64,000 bases of DNA from Rhinopithecus roxellana (Eukaryota; Chordata; Mammalia; Primates; Cercopithecidae), in NCBI RefSeq assembly GCF_007565055.1, contig NC_044564.1:73862563-73926562 (forward strand), read 5' to 3'. This document shows positions 55,195-64,000 of the stretch, piece by piece. The stretch's first letter is position 1; each line of letters starts with the position of its first letter. The notes below the pieces were generated by a model. The model was not told the origin of the DNA. It saw only the letters and a program-made list of their open reading frames with translations, and made no database searches. Made by a program: the position numbers and the translations under genes.

Positions 55195-56655
55195 AGTATG
55201 TGTGAAGAGAAGGGAGGGCTTCCCAGAAAACCATACCCACTTTCCCACATATCCCAACTATAACTGGGCAATTATGTCATTATCACCACTGATATATACC
55301 TGGAAGAGTTCAGTGTTGCCCTGCTAAGATCTGGATTTTCTTTTCTGAAGCTTGGCTACTGGGGCATTGAGGAGTCCAGCCAGGAGGTTGGTCAGAGGCT
55401 AACCCAAAAAGCTTTGCTTAACTCTGGGCTACAGCTGGGGGTTGCCAGAGAGAAGTGCCTGGCATTCCTGCGTGCTGACATCAAGCTTCGAAGTTGCTGC
55501 CCTCTGGTGAGTCAGCAGCAAAGGCCCACATCGTTCGAGAATGCTGCCCAATCAGAAGATGTGATGCCACACCTCAGAAATCTTTCCAAACCTCAGCATT
55601 CTGTAGACTTCAAACAACTCCTCCTGAGAAAGAATGTAGAAATAATTAAATTTATAAGATTAAAGTTATAAAAAACATAGGGCCTATAATAATAACAGCA
55701 ATAAGATAAACTCCACATTTGCTTTGAAAACAATTTATGTGAGTAGATAGCCAACCCCCTGTATTGTACTCCTTTAAAAACTATTTTAGGCTTTTTAAAT
55801 GCTGAGGCAAGGGGACATACCAAACACTAACAGGCACATTGGGGTTTTCTGGCTATTGAAATAAAAATGTACTGACATAACACTGATGTACTGGAATAGC
55901 ACTGCATCTCAGTGACAGTTATTGCAACTCAGCCAGCATATCTGTAGCTTGTGAGCTTTTCTTTTCAGAATTTTATCTATAAATATACATATATGTAAAT
56001 TCTATTGTGAAATAAAAATAAAATGTAGAATCTTCTCATCTTTCTTATTAGTCAATATTGTGCTACTCTTTAATAATTTCTCTCAATTTTTTCCTTAAGC
56101 AGATATTAGTAGGGAAATATACATGAGGCAGAAGGCAAATTATTTGCTTAGTGCAATGCAAACTTGCTTATCAGGTAAGAGCAGAGTCCCTTCCATAGCA
56201 TTGCCACCATATGGCATTGCCATATCGTGGAGGCCATAAAGAAGAATGACATTGTAAAGATTAACTGGATTTTACTTGGCAAGGTCAGGCACCTAGATGG
56301 CATGCTATAAAATGGTTAGAAGTGGAAAGGAAACCTGTAGCTAGAGGCCATGTGAGATTATGGAAGTGACTTTTCTTACAGTCCTGCCATCTGGTTTGGA
56401 TTGTTGGGATCAAAACATTTCACTTGCCCAAGTGAGGATGCTCTCTACATGGTTTTGGGGATGAAGGAGTCTCAGAAATAATGTTTGTGGTACTGTAGCA
56501 CCACTAGGAAAAGAGAAAAATTGGACCTGACATGAAGAAAAGCATGCAGCCAGCCACTAAGACTACTTCCCACAGAACCGGAAATCTCTACCACTTTACC
56601 TCTCCTACATGCTGGGTATAAGAAGTTAAAGGGAAGGCAGATTATACTTACCTAC
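55194..56655. other. About 1.45 kb of unique DNA
   Basis: No repeat or gene signature recognised. Confidence 0.45.
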
Positions 56656-56900
56656 TCTTTCCTTCGTTCATTCACTCATTCATTTATTCATCCATTCACC
56701 ATTTGTTTGTTTTTTTTTGTTCATTTACTTATTTAATAAAAACATGTTTTGCATATCCTAGGTGCTGGGCATTGAAGATCCACTGTTATTGTTCTCAAAT
56801 GACTGACAGCTTAGAGGAGAAAATGGCAGAATAAATACACACTTTAGAGGAGAAAATGGCAGAATAAATAGAGCAATATAATAGTGCTCTAATAAGAGCA
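56656..56900 (-). repeat. L2 LINE end, reverse, with (TTCA)n and internal duplication
   Basis: TTCGTTCATTCACTCATTCA simple repeat, then ATATCCTAGGTGCTGGGCAT (reverse L2 end). A 27-bp segment starting TTAGAGGAGAAAATGGCAGA occurs twice, at 56811 and 56844. Confidence 0.7.
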
Positions 56901-56904
56901 ACAT

Positions 56905-57060
56905 ATATTGAATACCACTGCATATTAAATACCAGGGACTTTGCGAGGAGCTCCAAATTAATCTCCATGGTACATCTAAGATGGAAGTTTTACTATTACT
57001 CTCTTTAGGAGGAAATAGGGGTCTATAGAGGTTAAGACCCACAGCCTGGAAGGAGTGAAC
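56905..57060 (-). repeat. MIR SINE, reverse
   Basis: ATTAAATACCAGGGACTTTG, TTTTACTATTACTCTCTTTA and GGGTCTATAGAGGTTAAGAC are reverse MIR-like words, strongly diverged. Confidence 0.6.
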
Positions 57061-57148
57061 AAAAAAATACTTAGCCTTAGGTGTTCTGACTAGCAGCTTG
57101 GGTCTTTAACCACCTACACACCAATTTGAAGAAAGATGATTGAAACCG

Positions 57149-57471
57149 CAGCCATCATTCTTAGCAAACTATCACAAGAACAGAAAACCAAACACCGCAT
57201 GTTCTCACTCATAGGTGGGAACTGAACAATGAGATCACTTGGACTCGGGAAGGGGAACATCACACACCGGGGCCTATCATGGGGAGGGGGGAGGGGGGAG
57301 GGATTGCACTGGGGAGTTATACATGATATAAATGATGAATTGATGGGTGCTGACGAGTTGATGGGTGCAGCACACCAACATGGCACAAGTATACATATGT
57401 AACAAACCTGCTCGTTATGCACATGTACCCTAGAACTTAAAGTATAATAAAAAATAAAAAATAAAAAAAAA
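57149..57471 (+). repeat. L1PA 3' end portion
   Basis: ATTCTTAGCAAACTATCACA, ACCGCATGTTCTCACTCATA, GGGGAGGGGGGAGGGATTGC and ATACATATGTAACAAACCTG are L1PA ORF2-end and 3' UTR words. The CCTAGAACTT ending fits older catarrhine L1PA subfamilies. Confidence 0.95.
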
Positions 57472-58275
57472 GAACTTTCTTAAATTTGTTCATCAAAATG
57501 GTCATGAATACAATTTTCTGAGAGTTTGCATGAAGCCATAATACAACACAAATGATTTCAATTAATATTTGGTTCAAAGGTTACATGTGATGTTTTAAGT
57601 ACTGTGCATTTCAAATGCATGAGATTTGCTTTCTTATTGAATAGATGTAATCAAATGAAGCAAATTTCAGTGGCCCAGGGAAAGTAACAGAACAGCTATC
57701 TAAATTCAATCACTCTCCTCCATTTCCATCCTTCTGGTTGGTTTCACCATGAGCATGATGAGCTAACCAGTTACTTGATTGACTAGTAGGAGAAGTCCTA
57801 CCTATCACAACTGGTAAGCTTTATAATCTTTTGTTGAAAGTTAACAGAGCCCTGTGGACATTCCAAACAACTTTGGCACTAAAAGAACTCTCATAGCTAT
57901 TTCCTGCAGAAAACGGCAAGAGTATTACAGCAGAGTTGAGGATTTTCCTCAGAGCATAAGGGTAATTTGGAACTTCAGCTCACATTTTAAAATCAATCTT
58001 TATGTAAGGTGAGCATATCTTAGCACATACCTGTTGTCCTGGCATAATTATTAGTAGTGCCCCTTCCGACTCTCAAAGTGCCTGGTTTGGGACAGTTAAT
58101 TTTATGGTCACACTAGTAACAAGGTACATATATGGGAATTTGGAGCCTGAGCAATGCCTCTGCCATTTTAATGTCAATATTAGAGTATATATAAAAGATG
58201 TAAACCTGGCAGCAAATATGACTTGTAGAATTATTAATGTTCTTAAAAGTTCTATTGTAATAAATGCTCTTCGTC
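57472..58275 (+). other. Transduced 3' flanking DNA
   Basis: 804 bp with no L1 identity, lying inside the target duplication. It should have a near-identical source copy elsewhere in the genome, downstream of a full-length L1. I see no exon or long open frame in it. Confidence 0.9.

Positions 58276-58295
<20 letters not shown>
58259..58295 (+). promoter_or_regulatory. Polyadenylation signal and poly-A tail ending the transduction
   Basis: AATAAA at 58259-58264 lies 11 bases before a run of 20 A (58276-58295), the normal spacing for cleavage and polyadenylation. Confidence 0.9.
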
Positions 58296-58306
<11 letters not shown>

Positions 58307-58493
58307 GAAACCGTAACAGCTACACTGACTCTTGAAAGCAAAGTAACTCTTTAAATGAGGGTATGTGTATACTGGCTGGGATATTGTGGGCTCGTGATGA
58401 CTTGTAGGCAGAGGCAGCTGCACATATGAAGACCATGGAAGGTATATCATCAGCAGAAATGAAAGTGATTAATGTTGGAGGTTTCAGTGCATA

Positions 58494-58990
58494 TTCTGGT
58501 TTTCTATTACTGCATAACAAATCACCCTAAAATTTAGTGACTTAAATAAACATGATCATTTACTTAGCTCATGAATTTGCAAGTTGTGCAGAGCTTGGCT
58601 GGGATAGCTCACCTTTCTTCCACACAGTGTCTGCTGGGACTGGATGATTGCATGAAGAGGGTCTGGGTAGCTGGAGCTCTTCATGCAACTCTATTTTTGC
58701 ATGATATTTTCACATGATCTCTCAAGCATGGAAGCTTCAGATAGCAGAACTTCTGACATGACAGCTTAGTCCTTCGAAGGTGTATGTCTGAAAAGAGAGA
58801 ACCAGGCAGAAGCTAATATTGCCTTTTGTGACCAAGCCTTGGAAATCAATAGTCGCTCTTGTGTTGAGGTGGTTATAAGATCCTGCCCAAGTTCGGGAGG
58901 GAGCATAAATTTCACCTCTGAATGGAGAAATGCTAATGTCCTGAAAAAGCATGTGGGCCCAGAAATACTGTTGTGGCAATTTTCTGAAAA
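58494..58990. repeat. Old MaLR/MLT-like repeat, family unresolved
   Basis: TTTCTATTACTGCATAACAA, ATCACCCTAAAATTTAGTGA and CTTAAATAAACATGATCATT open it in the style of reverse MLT-type LTRs. The rest (GGGAGGGAGCATAAATTTCACC region) is consistent but diverged. Confidence 0.5.
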
Positions 58991-59100
58991 TCAAGTGTGA
59001 TAAAGACAGCATAGTATAATCATAAAAAGCACATTTGGAGCACGATGTGCTTTGCTTTCAACTATGGACTCTATCACTTACTAACTGGGTTACTTTGGTT

Positions 59101-59716
59101 AAGTTGTTTCACCCTTTTGTTTTTTGAGACGGAGTCTTGCTCTGTCACCCAGGCTGGAGTGCCATGGCATGATCTTGGCTCACTGCAACCTCTGCCTCCC
59201 GGATACAAGCGAATCTCATGCCTCAGCCTCCTGAGTAGCTGGGATTACAGGCACCTGCCACCACATCTGGATAATCTTTCTTTTTTTTTTTCGAGCCAGA
59301 GTCTTGCTCTGTCACCCAGGCTGGAGTGCAGTGGCACGAACTCGGCTCACTGCACCTCCGCCTCCAGGTTCAAGCCATTCTCCTGCCTCAGCCTCCTGAG
59401 TAGCTGGGAGTATAGGCACGCACCACCATGCCAGGCTAATTTTTGTATTCTTTATAGAGACGGGGTTTCACTGTGTTGGCCAGGTTGGTCTCGAACTCTT
59501 GACCTTGTGATCCATCTGCCTCGGCCTCTCAAAGTGCTGGGATTACAGACACGAGCCACTGTGCCCAGTCTAATTTTTTTATTTTCAGTAGAGATGGGGT
59601 TTCACCATGCTGGCCAGACTGGTCTGGAATTCCTGAAATCAGGTGATCTGCCTGCCTTGGCTTCCCAAAGTGCTGGGATTACAGGCATGAGCCACTGTGG
59701 CCAGCCCAAGTTGTTT
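59101..59716 (-). repeat. AluS-like, reverse, split by another Alu
   Basis: Right arm at 59120-59280, left arm at 59571-59706 ending TGTGGCCAGCC. AAGTTGTTT at 59101-59109 and 59708-59716 is the target duplication and lies in the host MIR. Confidence 0.9.
59281..59570 (-). repeat. Inner Alu inserted at the linker of the outer Alu
   Basis: T run, GAGCCAGAGTCTTGCTCTGT, both arms, end CTGTGCCCAGTC. Complete and younger than the outer copy, since it splits it. A 226-codon frame running 59045-59725 is entirely Alu and MIR sequence and is not a gene. Confidence 0.92.
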
Positions 59717-59972
59717 GACTCTTGATTCTCAGCTTTCTTATTTGTAAAGTGAAGGTGCTAGTACTAATTTGGAGAGTTGTTAAAGATTAAATAATATATG
59801 TAAATGCCTTGGCATAAGGGACTGGCATAAAGTAGGCACTTCATATGTAAAAGCTGTGATTATTGATGAACCAGTAGTAAGGTACATAACTGGGGAAGGA
59901 GAAGGGGCCAGTTTTTGGGAAGGCTTTTGTAGCTATTAATAATAAGGTGGTAAAATAATAATAGTAATAATA

Positions 59973-60190
59973 ACCAAAAGTTACTGAAAACTAAATACAG
60001 TGCTAAACTCTTTAAAAGGAGTATCTCATTGGATCTTAACAACAAACTTATGAAACAGGACTAATGTTATCTCATTTTATAAATGAGGAAATGTAAGATC
60101 AAAGAGGTTAGGAAACTTTCCCAAGTTGATAAGTCGCAAAGACAGGATTCGAACCAAGGTAATGGTCTTATCAGAAACTGTACTAGGATA
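59973..60190 (-). repeat. MIR SINE, reverse
   Basis: AATACAGTGCTAAACTCTTT, TTTTATAAATGAGGAAATGT and AGACAGGATTCGAACCAAGG are reverse MIR landmarks in order. Confidence 0.88.
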
Positions 60191-60219
60191 GTCTGCATTT
60201 CATGGTAAAGGCTATCAGA

Positions 60220-60410
60220 TGCCACTAAAACTTTTTAAACAGGGAAGTCTTGTGGTCAGATTTGCTCTTTAGAAGGCAGTATGGAGTGCAGATCAGATGC
60301 TGGCAGCAAGGAGATCAGTTAGAAGATGGTTGCTCTAATTCAGTTGAGAAATACTGAGACATCTGAAATATCGAAGACATCAGTAGTGTGGGCGATGTGA
60401 AAGTGGTTCT
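60220..60410 (-). repeat. L2 LINE fragment, reverse
   Basis: AGGGAAGTCTTGTGGTCAGA, AGGAGATCAGTTAGAAGATG and GGTTGCTCTAATTCAGTTGA follow reverse L2 order. Confidence 0.65.
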
Positions 60411-61566
60411 AAGAAACTAGTGGCAATCATCCTTCATTACTGATTGGGCGTGGAGAGAAAGAGAGGTAACACCGGTAGCCTTAGTCAGCTCTGAGTGCAG
60501 GCATTGTGGCATGTGCATTACTACCCAGGGCTCTAAGTGGAGAAAAAAAACAACCCCAGGGTGTCTTCAAACCTAAAGCATATTTCCTAAGCCTTTGCAC
60601 TCTCAGTCTAGACTGAAAACAAACAAAGCAGCCTCCTCTGAAATGCTGGAAACCCTCCCCACTTGAAACTCTCAGATCTCTTACCTTGCAATTCTAGCTT
60701 TCAAATTCCAAGCTGAGCTTCCTTTCCCACACCCTGAGTCCTTGTACTGGGGATTACAATGATGATTTGTGTGTACTAGGTGATTGTTCCTTCCACATCA
60801 GGGGCCTTGGAGCGGATGACCTAAAGCTCCTTTCTCCTGTCCTGACTTTCTCCACCCAGCACGGCAACCATACATACAATTTTCTGGTCTTGTAGAGAAT
60901 GACTGGTCGTTATAGTCTTCCAAAAGGATAAGAGATTGGTGTCATGATGTGGTCTTCAGGCAGCCAGGGGGAATCTCCACATGAGGTACTTGTTGACTGT
61001 ATTACTTAGTTTTAGGTGAACTTCCTGTGGAGGGACAATATGTGCTTAGAAGGACAGAGGAGGAATATACTAGGTAAGGCATTCTACATCTCAGATAAAG
61101 AACTTCAATGAATTGTTGGGTCAAGGTCTAAGAAACAAACCAGCCATCAATGGGAAAGTTAACCAAAATGAAGAACCCAACATACAACCCCAAATCCTAG
61201 TTTTTCTGACTATGTTTTCTTAAACTGAAATAATTTCTGAGATAAAAAGAAGTTGCCGTGACTTTGTCTGATAGATGTATTTTTTGTTATATATTTGTTT
61301 GGGACTTCTATCTCTCTTACTCTGTTTTCTTTATAATAGAATTAATCTCTGAAAAGTAACTTTACTGTATCCTGATGCTCCATTTGAATAAGTCAGTGCT
61401 TCTCCCAGTGGACTCCAGAGATTGGCATTTGATTGAACAGCTTATGTCTCTTGATTGTTTTCTTTTAGGTAGACTGGGTACTCCATTTAACTCAGTATTT
61501 CTGACAATAAATCAGTTGAGAAGGGAGTATTACTCTAATGGTTTGAACACTTGTCTGTGCACATTG
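60411..61566. other. About 1.15 kb of unique DNA
   Basis: No repeat or gene signature recognised. Confidence 0.45.
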
Positions 61567-61602
61567 CTTGGTCATTCAATAAATAGTTATTGATGAGATC
61601 GG
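61567..61602 (+). repeat. L2 3' tail fragment
   Basis: TGGTCATTCAATAAATAGTT then ATTGATGAGA matches the L2 end (GCTCAATAAATATTTGTTGAATGA). Short. Confidence 0.45.
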
Positions 61603-62611
61603 GCACATTCAGGGTGGTATGGCCATACACAATAAATGGTTACGACTCTGTCTTCAGCTGTGCCAGTATTTAAGTTATAAGGTACTTAGGCTACACCAGT
61701 GCAAAATCATACAGTTTGGTCACAGTCCTACTCGAGGATCTCAAACCTAGCTCCGCTTAACAAACAGGGAGGCTTAAACTTGGCTTTGCACACTGAATTA
61801 TTCCTTTAGAAAAATACTTGGTGTACAACTCAGCCTTTTCATTTACAAAGAAACAAATTTGAGCAGTTTCACAACTTAAAAAGTCTCCCAAATGGATTAT
61901 ATTTAATTGTCCATTTCCAATGAAACTCACTAAATTGGTAAATAGCAGTGAGTGAATGACTGATGAGGTCATACTTCCTCGTTTTGGACTACTACAAACA
62001 CCACAGAGCAACAACAGATTAGAATATAAACGTTAGGCAAGGGTTTAGTTTTTGTTCAAAAGCTGTTTTGCTTGTTACAAAGGCTACCAAACCATTGAAC
62101 ATCAGACCAAACCAAAACCAAAACAAAAGAAAACCCCCAAAACTGAAAGATGAAAACATAGTTTGATAACCTAAGCTGTCTTCCTTAATTTAACCTTGAA
62201 TTTATGAAATTATTTTTTTCCCTAGAAGAAAAATTCTCTTGGGATACCTTCAGCAATTTAATATTTTCTAAGCATTATAGCAAATAAGAAGCAATCATTC
62301 TTCAGTCATAAAGATAAGCCAAGGAATGAAAGTGCTTTTGCAGGTTATGTCACCTGACAGAAACTTTGGACTGGTCCTTTCCTGGTTCAAGAGTTCAGCC
62401 ATAATACCCACTTTCGCTATCAGCTGGCTCAAGCTGATAAGGTCCTGAAGCAAGCAAAGGTTCTTTACGAGCTTTTATTTAATTGTCCTTACCACATAAG
62501 GGTTGAGGGGATTCGTCTGTACAGAGTTACTTCTTGTTGGTCTATTTTTTCTTTGCAATAAATAGCCGTCTACCCTGATTGGGTAGAGTTATAGAGTTTG
62601 TTTAAACACTT
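61603..62611. other. About 1 kb of unique DNA
   Basis: No repeat or gene signature. AGCTGATAAGG and TCAGCTGGC-like words near 62420-62445 could bind GATA or E-box factors, but such words are common by chance. Confidence 0.4.
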
Positions 62612-62692
62612 TTCATCAAATTCCTAGTGCCTAGTACAGAGCTTTTAACCCTAATAGGTCTCCTGTGTGTACTTATTGAAGGAATAATGACC
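62612..62692 (+). repeat. L2 3' end fragment
   Basis: CCTAGTGCCTAGTACAGAGC then GTGTACTTATTGAAGGAATA follows the forward L2 end. Confidence 0.55.
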
Positions 62693-63696
62693 AACTCTGC
62701 CTTAGATTGGTGACTGGCTAGGGAGAAACATGGTTCAAGAGCAGAGTAAGTAAGAGCAGGTATTTTATTGTATGCCCATCAAATGTATTAGATGCTGGTG
62801 ATGGAGGTAAGAGTGTGATTGAGGCTGAGTTCTCTGAAATTACATATGAGATGTTGTATGCCATTTAGTATTAGCTGTGTCTGTCTTTTTTTTCCAGGAA
62901 TTTGGCCTTAAATGAAATCATTCAAAAGTATTACCCAAATAGTGATTTATCAGGCTTGTATTGTAGGGTACCTTTAGTGGATTTCAACTGGTATGGTCCC
63001 TTTGAAGGGAGCTGGTGCAAGATTTTCCATGCCTAATCATACTCATTTTCCCTTTCACTCCCAATGACCTCCTATTTTTCCTTCTATTTGGTCTGATAAA
63101 TATCAACAGTAGGATCCTTTCTGCAGCTTCCATCCTAACTTGTATTCTAGTCTTGACACTGCAACAAACTCACTGTTAACTAGAAGTCAATTGACTTCCC
63201 TGAATGTTAGATTCTTCAGCTGTAAATAAGCAATTGTGTGAGGTAATGGTTAAGGTGATTTACTAATTTTACAATTCTATTATTTTATGACTAGACCCTA
63301 GTTATGATAGCTTGAAGTAGATACTTAATCCACTATTACTCTCTTCTGAGATATAGTTACTAGTTGATCATATTTTTCCTTAAAGGCTGAACTGAATTCT
63401 CTGATATCAGGCAACTAAACATCTCATATTTGTCAGTATGAACATCCACTGGGTGCCTGTTATTTAACCAGGTAGAATTCTTAGCTGTGATTGAAAATCT
63501 AGGTATCTCTTCTGGTACTATCACTTGGATGAGTAAAGTTTGAAAACCATTAACTTGACATTTCTAATAGGACTGTAGATTTAACATAGATTCCCAGAAG
63601 TCTTGGAATACAACAGCGTACACAGATGAAGATACACTACTTTTTGGTATTTTCTTCTTGCAAGTGGTACAAATATCTGCATGTCATAACATCATC
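62693..63696. other. About 1 kb of unique DNA
   Basis: No repeat confidently recognised. ACTTGGATGAGTAAAGTTTG near 63522 faintly resembles a MER5 end. Confidence 0.4.
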
Positions 63697-63800
63697 ACTA
63701 TGGATCCCATCTTTTAATGAGAGCTTAGTATGTGCTACACACTGTCACTAAACATGTAGGATCTTGTTTAGTTTTCTCAAAATGTTGTAGTTACTATGAT
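63697..63800 (-). repeat. MIR SINE fragment, reverse
   Basis: GAGCTTAGTATGTGCTACAC, ACTGTCACTAAACATGTAGG and AATGTTGTAGTTACTATGAT are reverse MIR words. Confidence 0.65.
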
Positions 63801-64000
63801 TATTTTTTGTGTCTTGAAATCATCCTGTGTAAGTGCATAAACCATATATCTAGAGTTTATAAAATAATTAAAATTCAAAAACCCTATACACCTCTCTCAT
63901 TTTTAAAAAATACAATTTTACCTGTCTTTAGATGCTCTGTATTCCCTCTCCAATCTCTTCCCGCTCCTACTCTTGAAAGTGATCACTATCCAAATTTTGT
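63801..64000. other. Window edge, AT-rich; possible old LINE at the very end
   Basis: GAAAGTGATCACTATCCAAA at 63977-63996 resembles a word from old L1 3' regions (AGGTAACCACTATCC), but the window ends before it can be judged. Confidence 0.3.

Larger units (their letters stand above)
57129..58313 (+). mobile_element. 5'-truncated L1PA with about 800-bp 3' transduction
   Basis: GAAAGATGATTGAAACCG stands at 57131-57148 and again, exactly, at 58296-58313; two more A on each side also match. Between them are about 320 bp of L1 3' end (CAGCCATCATTCTTAGCAAA to CCTAGAACTTAAAGTATAAT) with an A-rich tail to 57471, then 804 bp of non-L1 sequence, then AATAAA at 58259-58264 and a 20-bp A run from 58276. 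This is the signature of an L1 transcript that ran past its own weak poly-A site, was cleaved at a downstream genomic signal, and was reinserted with the flank attached. The L1 part is 5' truncated, so it cannot move again. Confidence 0.94.
59008..59862 (+). repeat. MIR SINE split by nested Alus
   Basis: Left piece (59008-59109): GCATAGTATAATCATAAAAA and CTATCACTTACTAACTGGGT. Right piece (59708-59862): GATTCTCAGCTTTCTTATTT, GTAAAGTGAAGGTGCTAGTA and TGGCATAAAGTAGGCACTTC. Together they form one nearly complete MIR interrupted by about 600 bp of Alu sequence. Confidence 0.85.

Noticed and set aside
58104..58304. A 66-codon frame ending in poly-lysine within the transduced DNA
   Set aside because: It runs into the poly-A tail of the retro-insertion; no evidence that it is a coding exon.
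59045..59725. A 226-codon open frame on the plus strand
   Set aside because: It consists of two nested reverse Alus plus MIR ends. Alu antisense frames commonly stay open; there is no gene context.
62420..62450. GATA/E-box-like words as an enhancer
   Set aside because: Short motifs are expected by chance; conservation or chromatin data would be needed.

Overview
The window is nuclear DNA from a primate, most likely an Old World monkey. Alu, MIR, L2, L1, MER5A, MLT1 and THE1-type repeats are all present. The youngest Alu copies (26211-26534, 53020-53317 and a monomer at 27955-28124) carry the AluYR-like form seen in cercopithecoid genomes: CTTGAGCC where human AluY normally has CGTGAGCC, and GGTTTACGCC in the right arm. 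No long L1-Ta or SVA sequence is present. The species assignment is an inference from Alu diagnostics only.

I find no intact protein-coding gene, no tRNA or rRNA gene, no CRISPR array and no promoter I can defend. The only gene-like object is a processed (intronless) HNRNPA1 pseudogene at 21445-22531, broken by a 2-base deletion between the two RNA-binding domains. The stretch is intergenic, or the inside of a long intron.

Layout: 0-9 kb is mostly unique AT-rich DNA with several MIR fragments. 9-13 kb is Alu-, L1- and L2-rich. 13201-15449 is a full-length THE1/MST-class MaLR element with both LTRs and a 5-bp target duplication. 15.5-21 kb holds a short L1PA insertion, a 100-bp retro-insertion and two identical 116-bp copies 1.7 kb apart. 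21.2-22.5 kb is a fold-back inverted repeat joined to the HNRNPA1 retrocopy. 23-34 kb is Alu- and L1-rich with a mosaic trimeric Alu (27.8-28.25 kb) and a three-level nest (30.5-31.6 kb). 34-46 kb is mainly old repeats plus a perfect 26-bp inverted repeat and a diverged direct duplication around an AluJ. 46-53 kb holds a MIR/L2 cluster, an old L1 3' end and an AluYR-like copy. 53-64 kb has MLT1-like LTRs, an L1 that carried about 800 bp of 3' flanking DNA with it (57149-58295), and MIR/Alu/Alu nesting at 59 kb.

The most informative content is insertion and rearrangement history: a 3' transduction, templated duplications, fold-back inversions and nested retroelements. I see no new enzymatic or defence system. 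Repeat family names come from recognising consensus motifs by eye; subfamily calls and ends are approximate (about 5-20 bp) unless a target-site duplication fixes them.
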